Origin: Sedimentisphaerales bacterium
Lineage (GTDB): Bacteria > Planctomycetota > Phycisphaerae > Sedimentisphaerales > Anaerobacaceae
Direction of reading: 5' to 3'
Assembly (NCBI GenBank): GCA_016932835.1
Contig: JAFGCD010000069.1
Coordinates: 1-35,980 of the forward strand
DNA length: 35,980 bases
Each line of letters opens with the position of its first letter. The first letter of the stretch is position 1. Shown here in pieces: positions 16,627 to 24,442 of this stretch. Under the pieces are notes generated by a model, which searched no databases, had not been told where the DNA came from, and saw nothing but the letters and a program-made list of their open reading frames with translations. The translations under genes and the position numbers were made by a program.

Positions 16627-16986
16627 CTATTTGAAGAACATCATTTTCAGGGAAGCGACAAGGAGCACTGCGCCGAAGATTTTTCTGAGGATGTCGTCGG
16701 GTATCTGGGCAGCGTATTTCGCTCCGATGAAACCTCCGACGAAGAACCCGGCGCATATCAGGCCTGCGATTCTCATATCGACATACCCGGCCTTGTAGTA
16801 AGTCCATGCGGCGAGCAACCCGATGGGCGGGACCATCAAGGCGAGGGTCGTTCCCTGCGCGGCGTGCTGGGAGAGGCCGAAGACGAATACGAGGCATGGG
16901 ATTATTATTATCGCTCCTCCTATTCCTATCAGGCCGCTGAAGATGCCTGTAATCAAGCCGAGAAGTATATAAAGGAATACCGTCAT
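16627..16986 (-). CDS. Half-size TSUP (TauE/SafE) family permease
   Basis: A 119-residue inner-membrane protein with about four helices. The repeat signature GLITGIFSGLIGIGGAIIII is at the N-terminus, followed by QGTTLALMVPPIGLLAAW and FFVGGFIGAKYAAQIPDDIL. Full-length TSUP proteins are about 250 residues and contain two such halves; this one has a single half, so it would need to dimerise. The ATG at 16986 is preferred over one eight codons upstream because GAGG lies seven bases before it. The family moves sulfite, sulfonates and other sulfur anions. It begins a second transcript inside the operon, behind its own promoter and a structured leader. Confidence 0.85.
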   Translation of the reverse strand: MTVFLYILLGLITGIFSGLIGIGGAIIIIPCLVFVFGLSQHAAQGTTLALMVPPIGLLAAWTYYKAGYVDMRIAGLICAGFFVGGFIGAKYAAQIPDDILRKIFGAVLLVASLKMMFFK

Positions 16987-17091
16987 TATGCAACCTCGCG
17001 TTTCTTTCAATTTTGTTTCGGATTCTCGTGCTCACGGCACGGGACATCATATCCGCTCCGTGACGGACTGCAAGCGGACAGGCATCACGTT
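16987..17091 (-). promoter_or_regulatory. Structured 5' leader of the TSUP gene (candidate cis-regulatory RNA)
   Basis: About 105 nt from the predicted start to the TSUP ATG. Hairpin 1 pairs 17052-17056 with 17074-17078 and 17057-17060 with 17064-17067. Hairpin 2 pairs 17027-17031 with 17037-17041. The hairpin 2 stretch at 17032-17037 is complementary over six bases to the apex of hairpin 1 (17058-17063), which would allow a kissing contact or a switch between two folds. It does not match any riboswitch consensus I know. Confidence 0.4.
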
Positions 17092-17097
17092 TCAGCA

Positions 17098-17127
17098 ATT
17101 ATATCGGTATTGGGCTTTATCTTTCAA
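17098..17127 (-). promoter_or_regulatory. Internal promoter upstream of the TSUP gene
   Basis: On the minus strand, TTGAAA (17122-17127), 18 bp, and a perfect TATAAT (17098-17103), in the 199-bp gap between the second binding-protein gene and the TSUP gene. It can drive TSUP, both small membrane proteins and the ModBC genes apart from the binding proteins. Confidence 0.65.
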
Positions 17128-17185
17128 GGTACAAACATGGCCTGTCCGGCGGGTGAGAGGCTGTTCGAAGGGCGCAGCTTTAACC

Positions 17186-17971
17186 CTACCGGGGCGGGGC
17201 GGTGGTATAATTGTGTTTTTCGAAGATTTCGCGTCCGGTGGGCGAAATGAGAAAAGCGGCGAATTTTTCTGCTGATTCGCGGCGGCGTGTGAATTTCAAT
17301 ACGCCTATGTCCACTGTTGAGATTATGTTTTTTTCGGGGGGTATCGGGACCTGGTCGCCGTATCCGGCGTAGTACACTGCCATGGCGTCCCAGACGATTA
17401 CGGCATCGAGGGAGCGGGCCTGTATCTGCATTCCGAGCTCGTTTACCGTTAGCGACTGGAAGAGCAGGTTACTCTTGAGGTCGGGCGGGGCGATGCCGTT
17501 TTTTTCGAGGATTCTCCATGTTGTCCTTCCGATTGCGCAGGCGTTAGGGTCGCCGAGTCCGACTTTGATGCCGGGCTTGAGGAGGTCTTTGAGGCCGGCT
17601 ATTTTTTTCGGATTTCCCTTTTGCACGAGTATCGTCGGGACCCAGTAGCTGACTGTGCTTCTGGCGAGGATGATACCGGCCTTTTCGGCCCGATCGACGT
17701 AGTAGCTGTCGCCGGGCATGTAGAGGTCGCCGCGTTCGGCGAGCTTTATTTTCGAGAGGAGGACTTCGCTTCCGGCGTAATCCGGCACGACCTTGATTGC
17801 GCATTCTTGGAAGAAGGCATCTATGATTTCATCGACGGGCGGACTGATTCCCGCTCCGCAGTAGAGCAGCAGTTCTGCCGGCTCGGGTTCGGTTCGGGGC
17901 GTATCCTTCGAGTCGCATCCTGCGAGGAGGAGCGTCACGGCGGCGGCGAAGGCTATCATGGCGTGCTTCAT
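17186..17971 (-). CDS. ModA-like substrate-binding lipoprotein (second of two)
   Basis: Extracytoplasmic binding protein, 261 residues, with lipobox LLLAGC (lipidated Cys19) and PBP type-II fold motifs: LLLYCGAGISPPVDEIIDAF at the first ligand loop, RGDLYMPGDSYYVDRAEKAG, then VGLGDPNACAIGRTTWRILE, and DAVIVWDAMAV. These align with ModA/WtpA-type molybdate/tungstate binding proteins. It carries cysteines at or near two ligand loops (YCG and DPNAC), where ModA usually has Ser/Ala/Val. The gene starts 18 bp after its paralog. Specificity is inferred only from family and the ModBC genes downstream. Confidence 0.85.
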   Translation of the reverse strand: MKHAMIAFAAAVTLLLAGCDSKDTPRTEPEPAELLLYCGAGISPPVDEIIDAFFQECAIKVVPDYAGSEVLLSKIKLAERGDLYMPGDSYYVDRAEKAGIILARSTVSYWVPTILVQKGNPKKIAGLKDLLKPGIKVGLGDPNACAIGRTTWRILEKNGIAPPDLKSNLLFQSLTVNELGMQIQARSLDAVIVWDAMAVYYAGYGDQVPIPPEKNIISTVDIGVLKFTRRRESAEKFAAFLISPTGREIFEKHNYTTAPPR

Positions 17972-17989
17972 TTTCCGGGTTCCCGGCGT

Positions 17990-18775
17990 TTACTTGACGT
18001 ATCCGTGCTCGGCGAAGACGGCCATGGCGTCACGTCGGACGAATTCGATGAATTTTTTGAGTTCGTCGGGGTGTTTTGTGTAGCTCAGGCCGATGATGTG
18101 GACTCGGATTTCTTCTTCGTATTCATAGGGCGTGCGTATGACGTCGAGACTGTCCTTGAAGGTGTCGGCGACGCCGTTCCACATAATGACCGCATCAACG
18201 GTCTGGGTTTTGAGATACGTTCCGAGGGTGCTGTGTCCTTTGGTTAGGCGGTTTTCGACGTTTTTGAGGATTGCTTCTTTGAGGCCCTTTTTTTCGAGCA
18301 GTGCGAAGACCATTTCTCCGCAGGTGGAGTATTTCGGGTCCGTCAATGCTACTTTCAGGCCCGGTTTTGCCAGGTCGTCTATGCTCTTTATGCCTTTGGG
18401 GTTGCCCGTTTGTACGGCGAGGACAGGCGCGACGAACCCGACCTGGACGGAATCGAGCAGTGCGTTGGCATCTCTGGTATAGTCGAGATAGGGGTCGTGT
18501 GTGATCAGGATATCGCCCTGGTCCGCGGCCTTTACGTGTGGGAGGAAGTCTTCGCTGCCTGCCACTGTTGCGGTTATTTTAATGCCCGTTTTTTCGGTGA
18601 ATCGGGTGCAGATTTGCTCGGCGGGCTTGACGAAGGAGCTTCCGCAGAGCAATACGAGTTCTGTTTTGCCGGCCGGTTCTTTTTTGCCGCAGCCGATAAG
18701 TGCCGGGAGGAAAGAGGCGGCGATCATGGACAGCAGCAGGGGTGTTCTTGTGTATCGACTGGTTTTCTTCGGCAT
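17990..18775 (-). CDS. ModA-like substrate-binding lipoprotein (first of two)
   Basis: A 261-residue paralog of the neighbouring binding protein. The start at ATG 18775 has AGGAG five bases upstream; the frame stays open further upstream but without a ribosome site. The lipobox is ALIGC (Cys29). Ligand-loop motifs correspond to its neighbour: LVLLCGSSFVKPAEQ, QGDILITHDPYLDYTRDANA, VALTDPKYSTCGEMVFALLE and DAVIMWNGVADTF. It too has one cysteine in each of two loops (LCG and STCG). It follows the beta-propeller gene by 43 bp, in the same operon. Two binding proteins with one permease/ATPase pair suggest two related ligands or a relay. Confidence 0.85.
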   Translation of the reverse strand: MPKKTSRYTRTPLLLSMIAASFLPALIGCGKKEPAGKTELVLLCGSSFVKPAEQICTRFTEKTGIKITATVAGSEDFLPHVKAADQGDILITHDPYLDYTRDANALLDSVQVGFVAPVLAVQTGNPKGIKSIDDLAKPGLKVALTDPKYSTCGEMVFALLEKKGLKEAILKNVENRLTKGHSTLGTYLKTQTVDAVIMWNGVADTFKDSLDVIRTPYEYEEEIRVHIIGLSYTKHPDELKKFIEFVRRDAMAVFAEHGYVK

Positions 18776-18818
18776 GATTTCTCCTGTTCGATGTTCGTAT
18801 TTGTGTAATCGGGTTTTA

Positions 18819-21800
18819 TTATCCGAAGCAGACGACTTTCCCGTCTTCAAGGGTAATTACCACCTGTCCTCGCCGGTCCAGCGCGACGCCCCATGTTACC
18901 GGCGGCGCGGGCAGGGGCCTGGTCCAGAGTACTTTGCCGTCGGCGAGGTCGAGGGCGATTACCCTGGTTTTTTCGGCGACGACTACGGCGTCGCTTGCGA
19001 CGGCAAAGGCTACAGCGTCATTGCAGTTGCGCGCCCAGATGGGTTTATCGGCGAGGCCGATTGCTCCCCAGTTCAGGCAGAAGCGATTTGCGGGGTTGAG
19101 CATTGCCTTTTTGAGGAATTCGGCGTCGATTTTCTTATAGCACAGGACGTTTTTATTTTTCTCGTCGGCTGCCCAGACGACGTCTTTGTCGCCGGCTGGC
19201 GCGAGGAAGACTTTTCCGAAGACGGTTCGGTCGTACACATCGTATTGGGGATGTGCATAGAGCGGCTTTCCGCAGGCGGCGACCTGGTCTGCGAGGAGGG
19301 AGAGCTCCCAGCCTCGGGGCGCGACGGAATTGCACTGTGCCAGTTGTGCGGGGTCGTTGAGGCATTTTCCATCGGCGATGTTATAGACGGCTGGGGAAAT
19401 TGAGGTTCCTCCTGCGAGATAGAGCTTTGCGTTTGCGATTAACTGGTGTCCCTGAAGGCTGACGCCGGTTCTTGCCTGCGGGTCGAGATGTCCGGAGGTG
19501 TTGTTCTGCCAGATTATCCGGCCTGTAAGTGCGTCGAGGGCATAGAGGTAAGTACCGTCGTAGTTTACGATTCCCGCGGCGAGATATGCAATTCCATTCT
19601 CGACGGTGACGGCTCCTACGGGCCAGGTTGAGGCCAGCGCGCCATAGACCGGTATTATTCGTTCTGCGGGCGCGGCTCGGAATCTCCAGATGAGTTTTCC
19701 GGTTGCGGCTTCGAGGCAGTATGCGTAGCCGTCTGCGGAGCCGACGTACGCCCTGTCGTCGGATATTGTGGGCGGGAATCTGACGGCGCCTCCGGTATAT
19801 GCCTTCCATTTTGTTTTGCCGGCAGCCGAGTCGATTGCCCTGACGACGCCATCGGGTCCGCCGACGAAGGTGAGTCCTGCGACGGATACGGGCGGGGTCG
19901 TCGGCGGTGCGGAGGGAGCGGCGGGATGTTCTGGGGCGACGGTCCACTTGAGGGATACGCTGCGGGGCAGTGCGGCCTTAGAGGCGGCGGAGCATTGGTT
20001 ATCGGCGCGGAATGTGGGCCAATCTTCGGGCGACCGGTCGAGTTTCTCGACTCGCAGTTTCGTGAGGTCGGAGACTGTTTTTTCGAGCCGGTCGGCTTCG
20101 GTTGCAACGGCGGTGAAATCGAAGTCGCCTGCCGGAGCCAGGGTGGTAATGCCGTAGATTGTCAACTGGCAATCGCAGACCGAGGGCCACCAGTAGAGCA
20201 GTCCGTTTGCGACAGTGACTCCATCGTGACAGGGCGGCCTCATCGGCGATATCCAGCCCGGGTTTTTACTTGCGAGGTCGAGCCTGACCGAGCCTCCGCT
20301 CGCGCGGAAGAAGATGGCGTCGGCGGAGCCTGTCGGGCGGGTGCATGCCCTGCGGGGCTGGTTTATCTGGTCGAGGATTTCGCCGGTCAACGCGGCGAAC
20401 TTTATGCTCGGGTGGTTGTCTATCTGGCCGCTAATACCGTAGAGGATGTCGTCCTGGAGAACGAGCTGGAAGTTGCTGTAGGGATGCTCCCAGAGTTTGT
20501 CGCCGGTTTTTGCCGAGACTGCGAGGAGCTTGCCTATGGTCGGGCCTGCGAAGTAGATTGCGTCGTCGCTGCACTTGAGGTAGCAGGTGGTTCGCCAGTT
20601 TGTTCTCCAATCCTGCCTGTTGAGCTGCTTGCCGAGAGATCTGAACAGTTGTGGGGCATTATCCGGTGTTTTTCTCCAGATGTCTTGTCCTGTTCGGGCA
20701 TCGATACAGGCGAGGTAGGAGGCGAAGTTGAAGATGTATATTCTTTTGTTTTTCATGCAGACGGCTCTGCCGTCCATCGGGGCCTGCTCGCGGTGGGTCC
20801 AGAGGACTTTTTTGGACTTCGGGTCAATGGCGAGGAGGTTTTTTCCATATCCCCAGGGGTTGTCGGTCTGGTTGAAACCCTCTGAGATTGGGTCCCAGGG
20901 CCAGCCATGGAGATTTCTGTTCCATCGTTTAGTAGGGTCCTTCTGCTCCTGTGCGCCTATCATCGCGTAGAGGGTTCCGTTTTCCATCGCCATCCACTTC
21001 CAGAAGGTTCCTCCTGCGAGGTCCTGGTCGGGTGCTATGGTGTCCACGAGGCTGCCGGTAACGGTGTCGATAACGCTGCAGGCGGTGTCGTCGGCGACGT
21101 AGAGCAGTTTGGGCGTTGCGATTATCGTGTTGCGATGGACCATGTAGCCTTGCCTGAGGTCCCGCTGCCAGAGTATGGTTCCGTTGTAGCCGTTGAAAGC
21201 AACGAGCTTGTTGAGCAGGGGCTCTTCGCGTTTTTTGAATGCGACATGTCCGAACGCCTTGAAGACCCGCCCTGCCGAGGCGACGGCGACCTGGGGGACG
21301 GGCGCATATCGCGGCTCGGCGAAGAAATGGGTGAGATACGGGGCTACTATGACTGTATCATTCGACTGGGGATTGTTGTCGGGCCCGTGATACGGGTGGG
21401 ACCAGTCGTCGATTCCTTCGGGTACGGGCTTGACAATTGTCTTGTCGCGAAGCAGGGCCTTTCCTTCCGGTCGAAGAACTCGGAGGGCCTCTGCCTGCGG
21501 TATTCTCTTTGCGTTCGGCGGCATGACGAGTACATCGGCGAGGTTGTCGGCGAGGTGGAGTTTGTTGGCGGGGCCCTGCTCGATGAATATCCGTCTTCCC
21601 AGAAAGCCGGCCTGGTCTGCGATTCGGCGGGCCTGTTCCACATCTTTGGAATCGTCCAACTGGACGTATATTAGCAGTTCGGTGCTATCTGCGAGGTCGA
21701 GTGCGAGGCTGCACTGTTCGTCGCCTGGCAGGACACAGATTCCTTTTGTCAGGCCGATTTGGTCGAGAATTGATGGTTTTACTTCGGCGCCTCGAAGGAT

Positions 21801-21860
21801 TTGTGCGGCGGAGAAGAAGCAAAGGGCGGCAGTTATTAAGGAAAGTTTCGCGGCTCTCAT
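18819..21860 (-). CDS. Exported PQQ-type beta-propeller protein with Rossmann-like N-terminal domain
   Basis: A 1013-residue exported protein with signal peptide LSLITAALCFFSAAQILRGA. Residues about 30-150 look like a degenerate class I methyltransferase fold: a strand and glycine loop (GICVLPGDEQCSLALDLA), an acidic strand end (LLIYVQLDD), then LADNLADVLVMPP and EALRVLRPEGKALL. From about 150 onward are PQQ/BamB-like blades with recurring patterns such as GTILWQRDL, GSLVDTIAP, TGDKLWEHPYS, AAGKTKWKAYTGG, TGKLIWRFRAAP, TGRIIWQNNTSG and DGKVLWTRPLP. An SDDxxY-type stretch, ISDDRAYVGSADGYAYCLEA, fits a typical blade. There are no c-heme motifs. It is first in the operon with the ModA-like proteins. 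True PQQ or SAM binding is not shown; many relatives are structural. Confidence 0.85.
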   Translation of the reverse strand: MRAAKLSLITAALCFFSAAQILRGAEVKPSILDQIGLTKGICVLPGDEQCSLALDLADSTELLIYVQLDDSKDVEQARRIADQAGFLGRRIFIEQGPANKLHLADNLADVLVMPPNAKRIPQAEALRVLRPEGKALLRDKTIVKPVPEGIDDWSHPYHGPDNNPQSNDTVIVAPYLTHFFAEPRYAPVPQVAVASAGRVFKAFGHVAFKKREEPLLNKLVAFNGYNGTILWQRDLRQGYMVHRNTIIATPKLLYVADDTACSVIDTVTGSLVDTIAPDQDLAGGTFWKWMAMENGTLYAMIGAQEQKDPTKRWNRNLHGWPWDPISEGFNQTDNPWGYGKNLLAIDPKSKKVLWTHREQAPMDGRAVCMKNKRIYIFNFASYLACIDARTGQDIWRKTPDNAPQLFRSLGKQLNRQDWRTNWRTTCYLKCSDDAIYFAGPTIGKLLAVSAKTGDKLWEHPYSNFQLVLQDDILYGISGQIDNHPSIKFAALTGEILDQINQPRRACTRPTGSADAIFFRASGGSVRLDLASKNPGWISPMRPPCHDGVTVANGLLYWWPSVCDCQLTIYGITTLAPAGDFDFTAVATEADRLEKTVSDLTKLRVEKLDRSPEDWPTFRADNQCSAASKAALPRSVSLKWTVAPEHPAAPSAPPTTPPVSVAGLTFVGGPDGVVRAIDSAAGKTKWKAYTGGAVRFPPTISDDRAYVGSADGYAYCLEAATGKLIWRFRAAPAERIIPVYGALASTWPVGAVTVENGIAYLAAGIVNYDGTYLYALDALTGRIIWQNNTSGHLDPQARTGVSLQGHQLIANAKLYLAGGTSISPAVYNIADGKCLNDPAQLAQCNSVAPRGWELSLLADQVAACGKPLYAHPQYDVYDRTVFGKVFLAPAGDKDVVWAADEKNKNVLCYKKIDAEFLKKAMLNPANRFCLNWGAIGLADKPIWARNCNDAVAFAVASDAVVVAEKTRVIALDLADGKVLWTRPLPAPPVTWGVALDRRGQVVITLEDGKVVCFG

Positions 21861-21921
21861 TGTATGTCCCTTTCAAAAGAGATACAGGTCGCAGAGACGA
21901 ATCGAAGTCTTAGACAAACAA

Positions 21922-21950
21922 ATTCTATCGGATAACAGAGGCGGCGTCAA
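21922..21950 (-). promoter_or_regulatory. Promoter of the beta-propeller/ModABC operon
   Basis: On the minus strand, TTGACG (21945-21950), 17 bp, TAGAAT (21922-21927). The predicted start near 21915 gives a leader of about 55 nt; AAAGGG lies seven bases before the ATG at 21860. It is divergent from the GH16 promoter 80 bp away. Confidence 0.7.
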
Positions 21951-22005
21951 AGGCGTTCCGCGGCGGATTCGGCTTTGGGGCATTGTCCTGTCGGGATTGT
22001 CTTTG

Positions 22006-22033
22006 TTGCTATTCGGGCGGATTTGTGTATAAT
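22006..22033 (+). promoter_or_regulatory. Promoter of the GH16 gene
   Basis: TTGCTA (22006-22011), 16 bp, and a perfect TATAAT (22028-22033). The predicted start near 22040 rules out the far-upstream in-frame start at 21975 and leaves ATG 22074 or 22122 as the true start. Confidence 0.65.
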
Positions 22034-22121
22034 CGGCATTTTCCTGTTTGTGAACTTTTATGGGGTATCCCGGATGAGACAAACAAAGCAAGGACCATTT
22101 GCAGGACCGAATCAGGTCGAT

Positions 22122-23906
22122 ATGACGAAGGCAGGGAATTTCGTTGTGATTCTTACGCTGCTTCTGCCGATGTTGGCAGTTTTGCCGGCGTGGGGGGCGA
22201 CGTCGGTGATGGTGGAGGATTTTGAGGAGGTTGGCTCGGAGCCTACCGTTTGGGTGGTGAATATTCCGAACGAGAACGCTTCTGTTCAATTATCGAAGGA
22301 CGAGCCCTGGCGGGGCAAGCAATGCCTGAAGCTGCACTACCAGTTTTTGGAAGGTGGGAATTTTCAATATCTGGGCATTCCGATCAAGGTCAAGGTTTTC
22401 GGGCCGGTGCATAAACTGCGATTTCGGCTGAAAGGAGACAACTCGAAGTCTTCCTACGGGCTTCAGATAGCGGATGCGGCAAATGAGACCCACCAGTATC
22501 GGTCGCTTTCGACGGGCGATGGTCAAGGCGGGATCATCGACTTTACGGGGTGGAAGGAAGTCGCTTTCGACCTTGACGCCGGGCATGAGACGTGGGGCGG
22601 GGACAAGAACGGCAAGATGGATTATCCGATCGCCTCGGTCACGCTGACGGTGGGCCAGCCGAGAGACGGCGAGAAGTTATTAGGCGTGGAAAGCGATCTG
22701 TTTTTCGATGCTGTCAGCGTGGATTCGGACAAGAGCATATATGAGACGCTGGGCAGTGAGACAGCTGTCGTTTCGCCGGGCTATTGCTCGGATGTTCGAG
22801 GGGATACGACCGTGACGGTATCTGCGCCAGGTTTCAAGAAGCTCACGGTCAAGTGCTGGAAGCAAGGCGGCAGGTTTGGCGTTGATTCGGTGGTTGCCGA
22901 GGTCAATCTTGATGCGAAAGGCAGCGGCTCATTCGTATTTCCGGCGGAGGCCTACCCGCACGGTCCGATTACGGTGAGAATCAGCGGGGAGAACGGTGAT
23001 TTAAGAGACAATTGCTATCTTCAGCTATACAACAAGGGGGGCGTTTCGTGGAACGAAGGGATGCCGAAGGGGCCGCCTGCCGCGGCGAAAGGGATGTCAC
23101 TGGTTTTTGCGGATGATTTCGACGGCCCGCTGTCGATTTCTGGCACAGATCCGAAGGCGAGTTACTACGACCACAAGCCGCCGAACGGGTGGCAGGACTT
23201 CAGCACTATCCGGTTTACGAGTTTCGACAAGCCGAACAACCCTTTCAGCCAGGTGGATTCTTACATGCGTATCCGGGCGAGCGAGAAGGCGAAGAGCTCG
23301 GGGCTGATTTCGTCTATGAAGAACGACGCGACAGGAATCACGGCGAAGGCTCCGTGCTATTTCGAGTGCCGGTTTCTGGGTCCGAATGCAATCGGGACGT
23401 GGCCTGCTTTCTGGCTGCTGAGCGATTACATGACAGCTCATTTGAAGGGTGAGAAAGTTCCCTGCGACGAGCTGGATATCATCGAGGCTTACGGTGGTGA
23501 AGGGCGCGGTCATCCGAACGCATTCGACAAATACATGATTTGCCCTCACGCGTGGAGTCAGGGCGAGGCGGGCAAGGCTATCGAGAAGAAGGCTTTCGAG
23601 GCGCTTGGCAATCCGATTCGGATGCGCAAGTTCGGGATTCCATCGACGTGGTTCGAGGCTCCTCATACCTACGGCTGTAAGATTACCGAGACCGAAACGA
23701 TTTACTATTGCGACGATATCGAGGTTGGTCGTCACGAGACTCTGCCTCTTTCGAAGACGAGCCGGTTTTTCTTTTTGATCAACCTTGCTACGGGTGGCGG
23801 CTGGCCGGTGGATTTATCGCGGTATGACGGTTTGGCGGATATGTATGTGGATTACGTTCGGGTATATAGCGGGACGGATGCTGGTACGTCCGGCGGCACA
23901 CGGTAA
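22122..23906 (+). CDS. Exported glycoside hydrolase family 16 enzyme
   Basis: Predicted secreted beta-glucanase-type hydrolase (laminarin, agar, porphyran or similar beta-linked glucans/galactans), 594 residues from ATG 22122. That start gives a clean signal peptide, NFVVILTLLLPMLAVLPAWG; ATG 22074 would add 16 residues before it. Residues about 27-180 form a beta-rich domain like CBM/CIA30-type modules (MVEDFEEVGSEPTVWVVNIP, WKEVAFDLDAG), followed by a linker domain, then GH16 from about 325. The GH16 active site is clear: CDELDIIEAYG with nucleophile Glu450, Asp452 and acid/base Glu455. Tryptophan-rich GTWPAFWLLSD lines the cleft. It appears monocistronic, behind its own promoter. Confidence 0.9.
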   Translation: MTKAGNFVVILTLLLPMLAVLPAWGATSVMVEDFEEVGSEPTVWVVNIPNENASVQLSKDEPWRGKQCLKLHYQFLEGGNFQYLGIPIKVKVFGPVHKLRFRLKGDNSKSSYGLQIADAANETHQYRSLSTGDGQGGIIDFTGWKEVAFDLDAGHETWGGDKNGKMDYPIASVTLTVGQPRDGEKLLGVESDLFFDAVSVDSDKSIYETLGSETAVVSPGYCSDVRGDTTVTVSAPGFKKLTVKCWKQGGRFGVDSVVAEVNLDAKGSGSFVFPAEAYPHGPITVRISGENGDLRDNCYLQLYNKGGVSWNEGMPKGPPAAAKGMSLVFADDFDGPLSISGTDPKASYYDHKPPNGWQDFSTIRFTSFDKPNNPFSQVDSYMRIRASEKAKSSGLISSMKNDATGITAKAPCYFECRFLGPNAIGTWPAFWLLSDYMTAHLKGEKVPCDELDIIEAYGGEGRGHPNAFDKYMICPHAWSQGEAGKAIEKKAFEALGNPIRMRKFGIPSTWFEAPHTYGCKITETETIYYCDDIEVGRHETLPLSKTSRFFFLINLATGGGWPVDLSRYDGLADMYVDYVRVYSGTDAGTSGGTR

Positions 23907-23980
23907 GGTATTCAAACCAATCGACGGCCAGAAACAAGAAGGTGTGCAGTGCACACCCTACAAAGTATTTCGCAGCGTGT

Positions 23981-24442
23981 ATGCTTATGGGAAGAAGCAA
24001 GAAGAGAATTCCATGGTATGCGGGCGGGCTGGCCTTCGAGTGTCGGGGCTGCGGCGGATGCTGCTCGGGGCCCGGGGAGGGTTATATCTGGGTGACTCGT
24101 CATGAAATCGGGCTGATTGCGGCTTTTCTGAAGATATCGATCGGCGAGTTGAGGCGTGATTATCTCAAGCGTGTGGGGCTGCGGACGAGCATAATCGAGC
24201 ACAGTCTGACGAGGGACTGCATATTTCTCGAGAAAACGGCGAACGGCAAGAGATGTGCGATCTATCCTGTTCGTCCGAGCCAGTGCCGGAACTGGCCCTT
24301 CTGGCCGAGCAATCTTGCCAGCGGCAGGGAGTGGAACCAGTCAACGCGAAAATGCCCCGGCGTCAACCGGGGCAGGTTCTACAGTTACGAGGAAATCGAG
24401 AGGATTAAGAAGAGCCGGAAGTGGTGGGAGCAAGGCAAGTGA
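23981..24442 (+). CDS. YkgJ-family cysteine cluster protein (first of two)
   Basis: Cytoplasmic metal-binding protein of the YkgJ/UPF0153 type, thought to hold zinc or an iron-sulfur cluster; 153 residues from ATG 23981 (GTG 23942 and ATG 23987 are alternatives; no strong ribosome site decides). The cysteine motif reads FECRGCGGCCSGPGEGYIWV, followed by DCIFLE, GKRCAIYPVRPSQCRNWPFW and a further CPG. This matches the usual CxxCxxCC...C...C...C pattern. Its stop codon overlaps the start of a paralog (GTGA). The exact function of the family is not known. Confidence 0.85.
   Translation: MLMGRSKKRIPWYAGGLAFECRGCGGCCSGPGEGYIWVTRHEIGLIAAFLKISIGELRRDYLKRVGLRTSIIEHSLTRDCIFLEKTANGKRCAIYPVRPSQCRNWPFWPSNLASGREWNQSTRKCPGVNRGRFYSYEEIERIKKSRKWWEQGK

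Noticed and set aside
16550..17098. A 182-codon minus-strand frame overlapping the TSUP gene and its leader
   Set aside because: Arg/His-rich shadow translation; the overlapping TSUP frame has clear membrane helices and family motifs.
18819..21860. Calling the propeller protein a PQQ-dependent dehydrogenase
   Set aside because: The blades resemble PQQ/BamB repeats, but I see no disulfide-ring pair of adjacent cysteines, no c-heme motif and no catalytic Asp/Asn context, so enzymatic activity is not supported.
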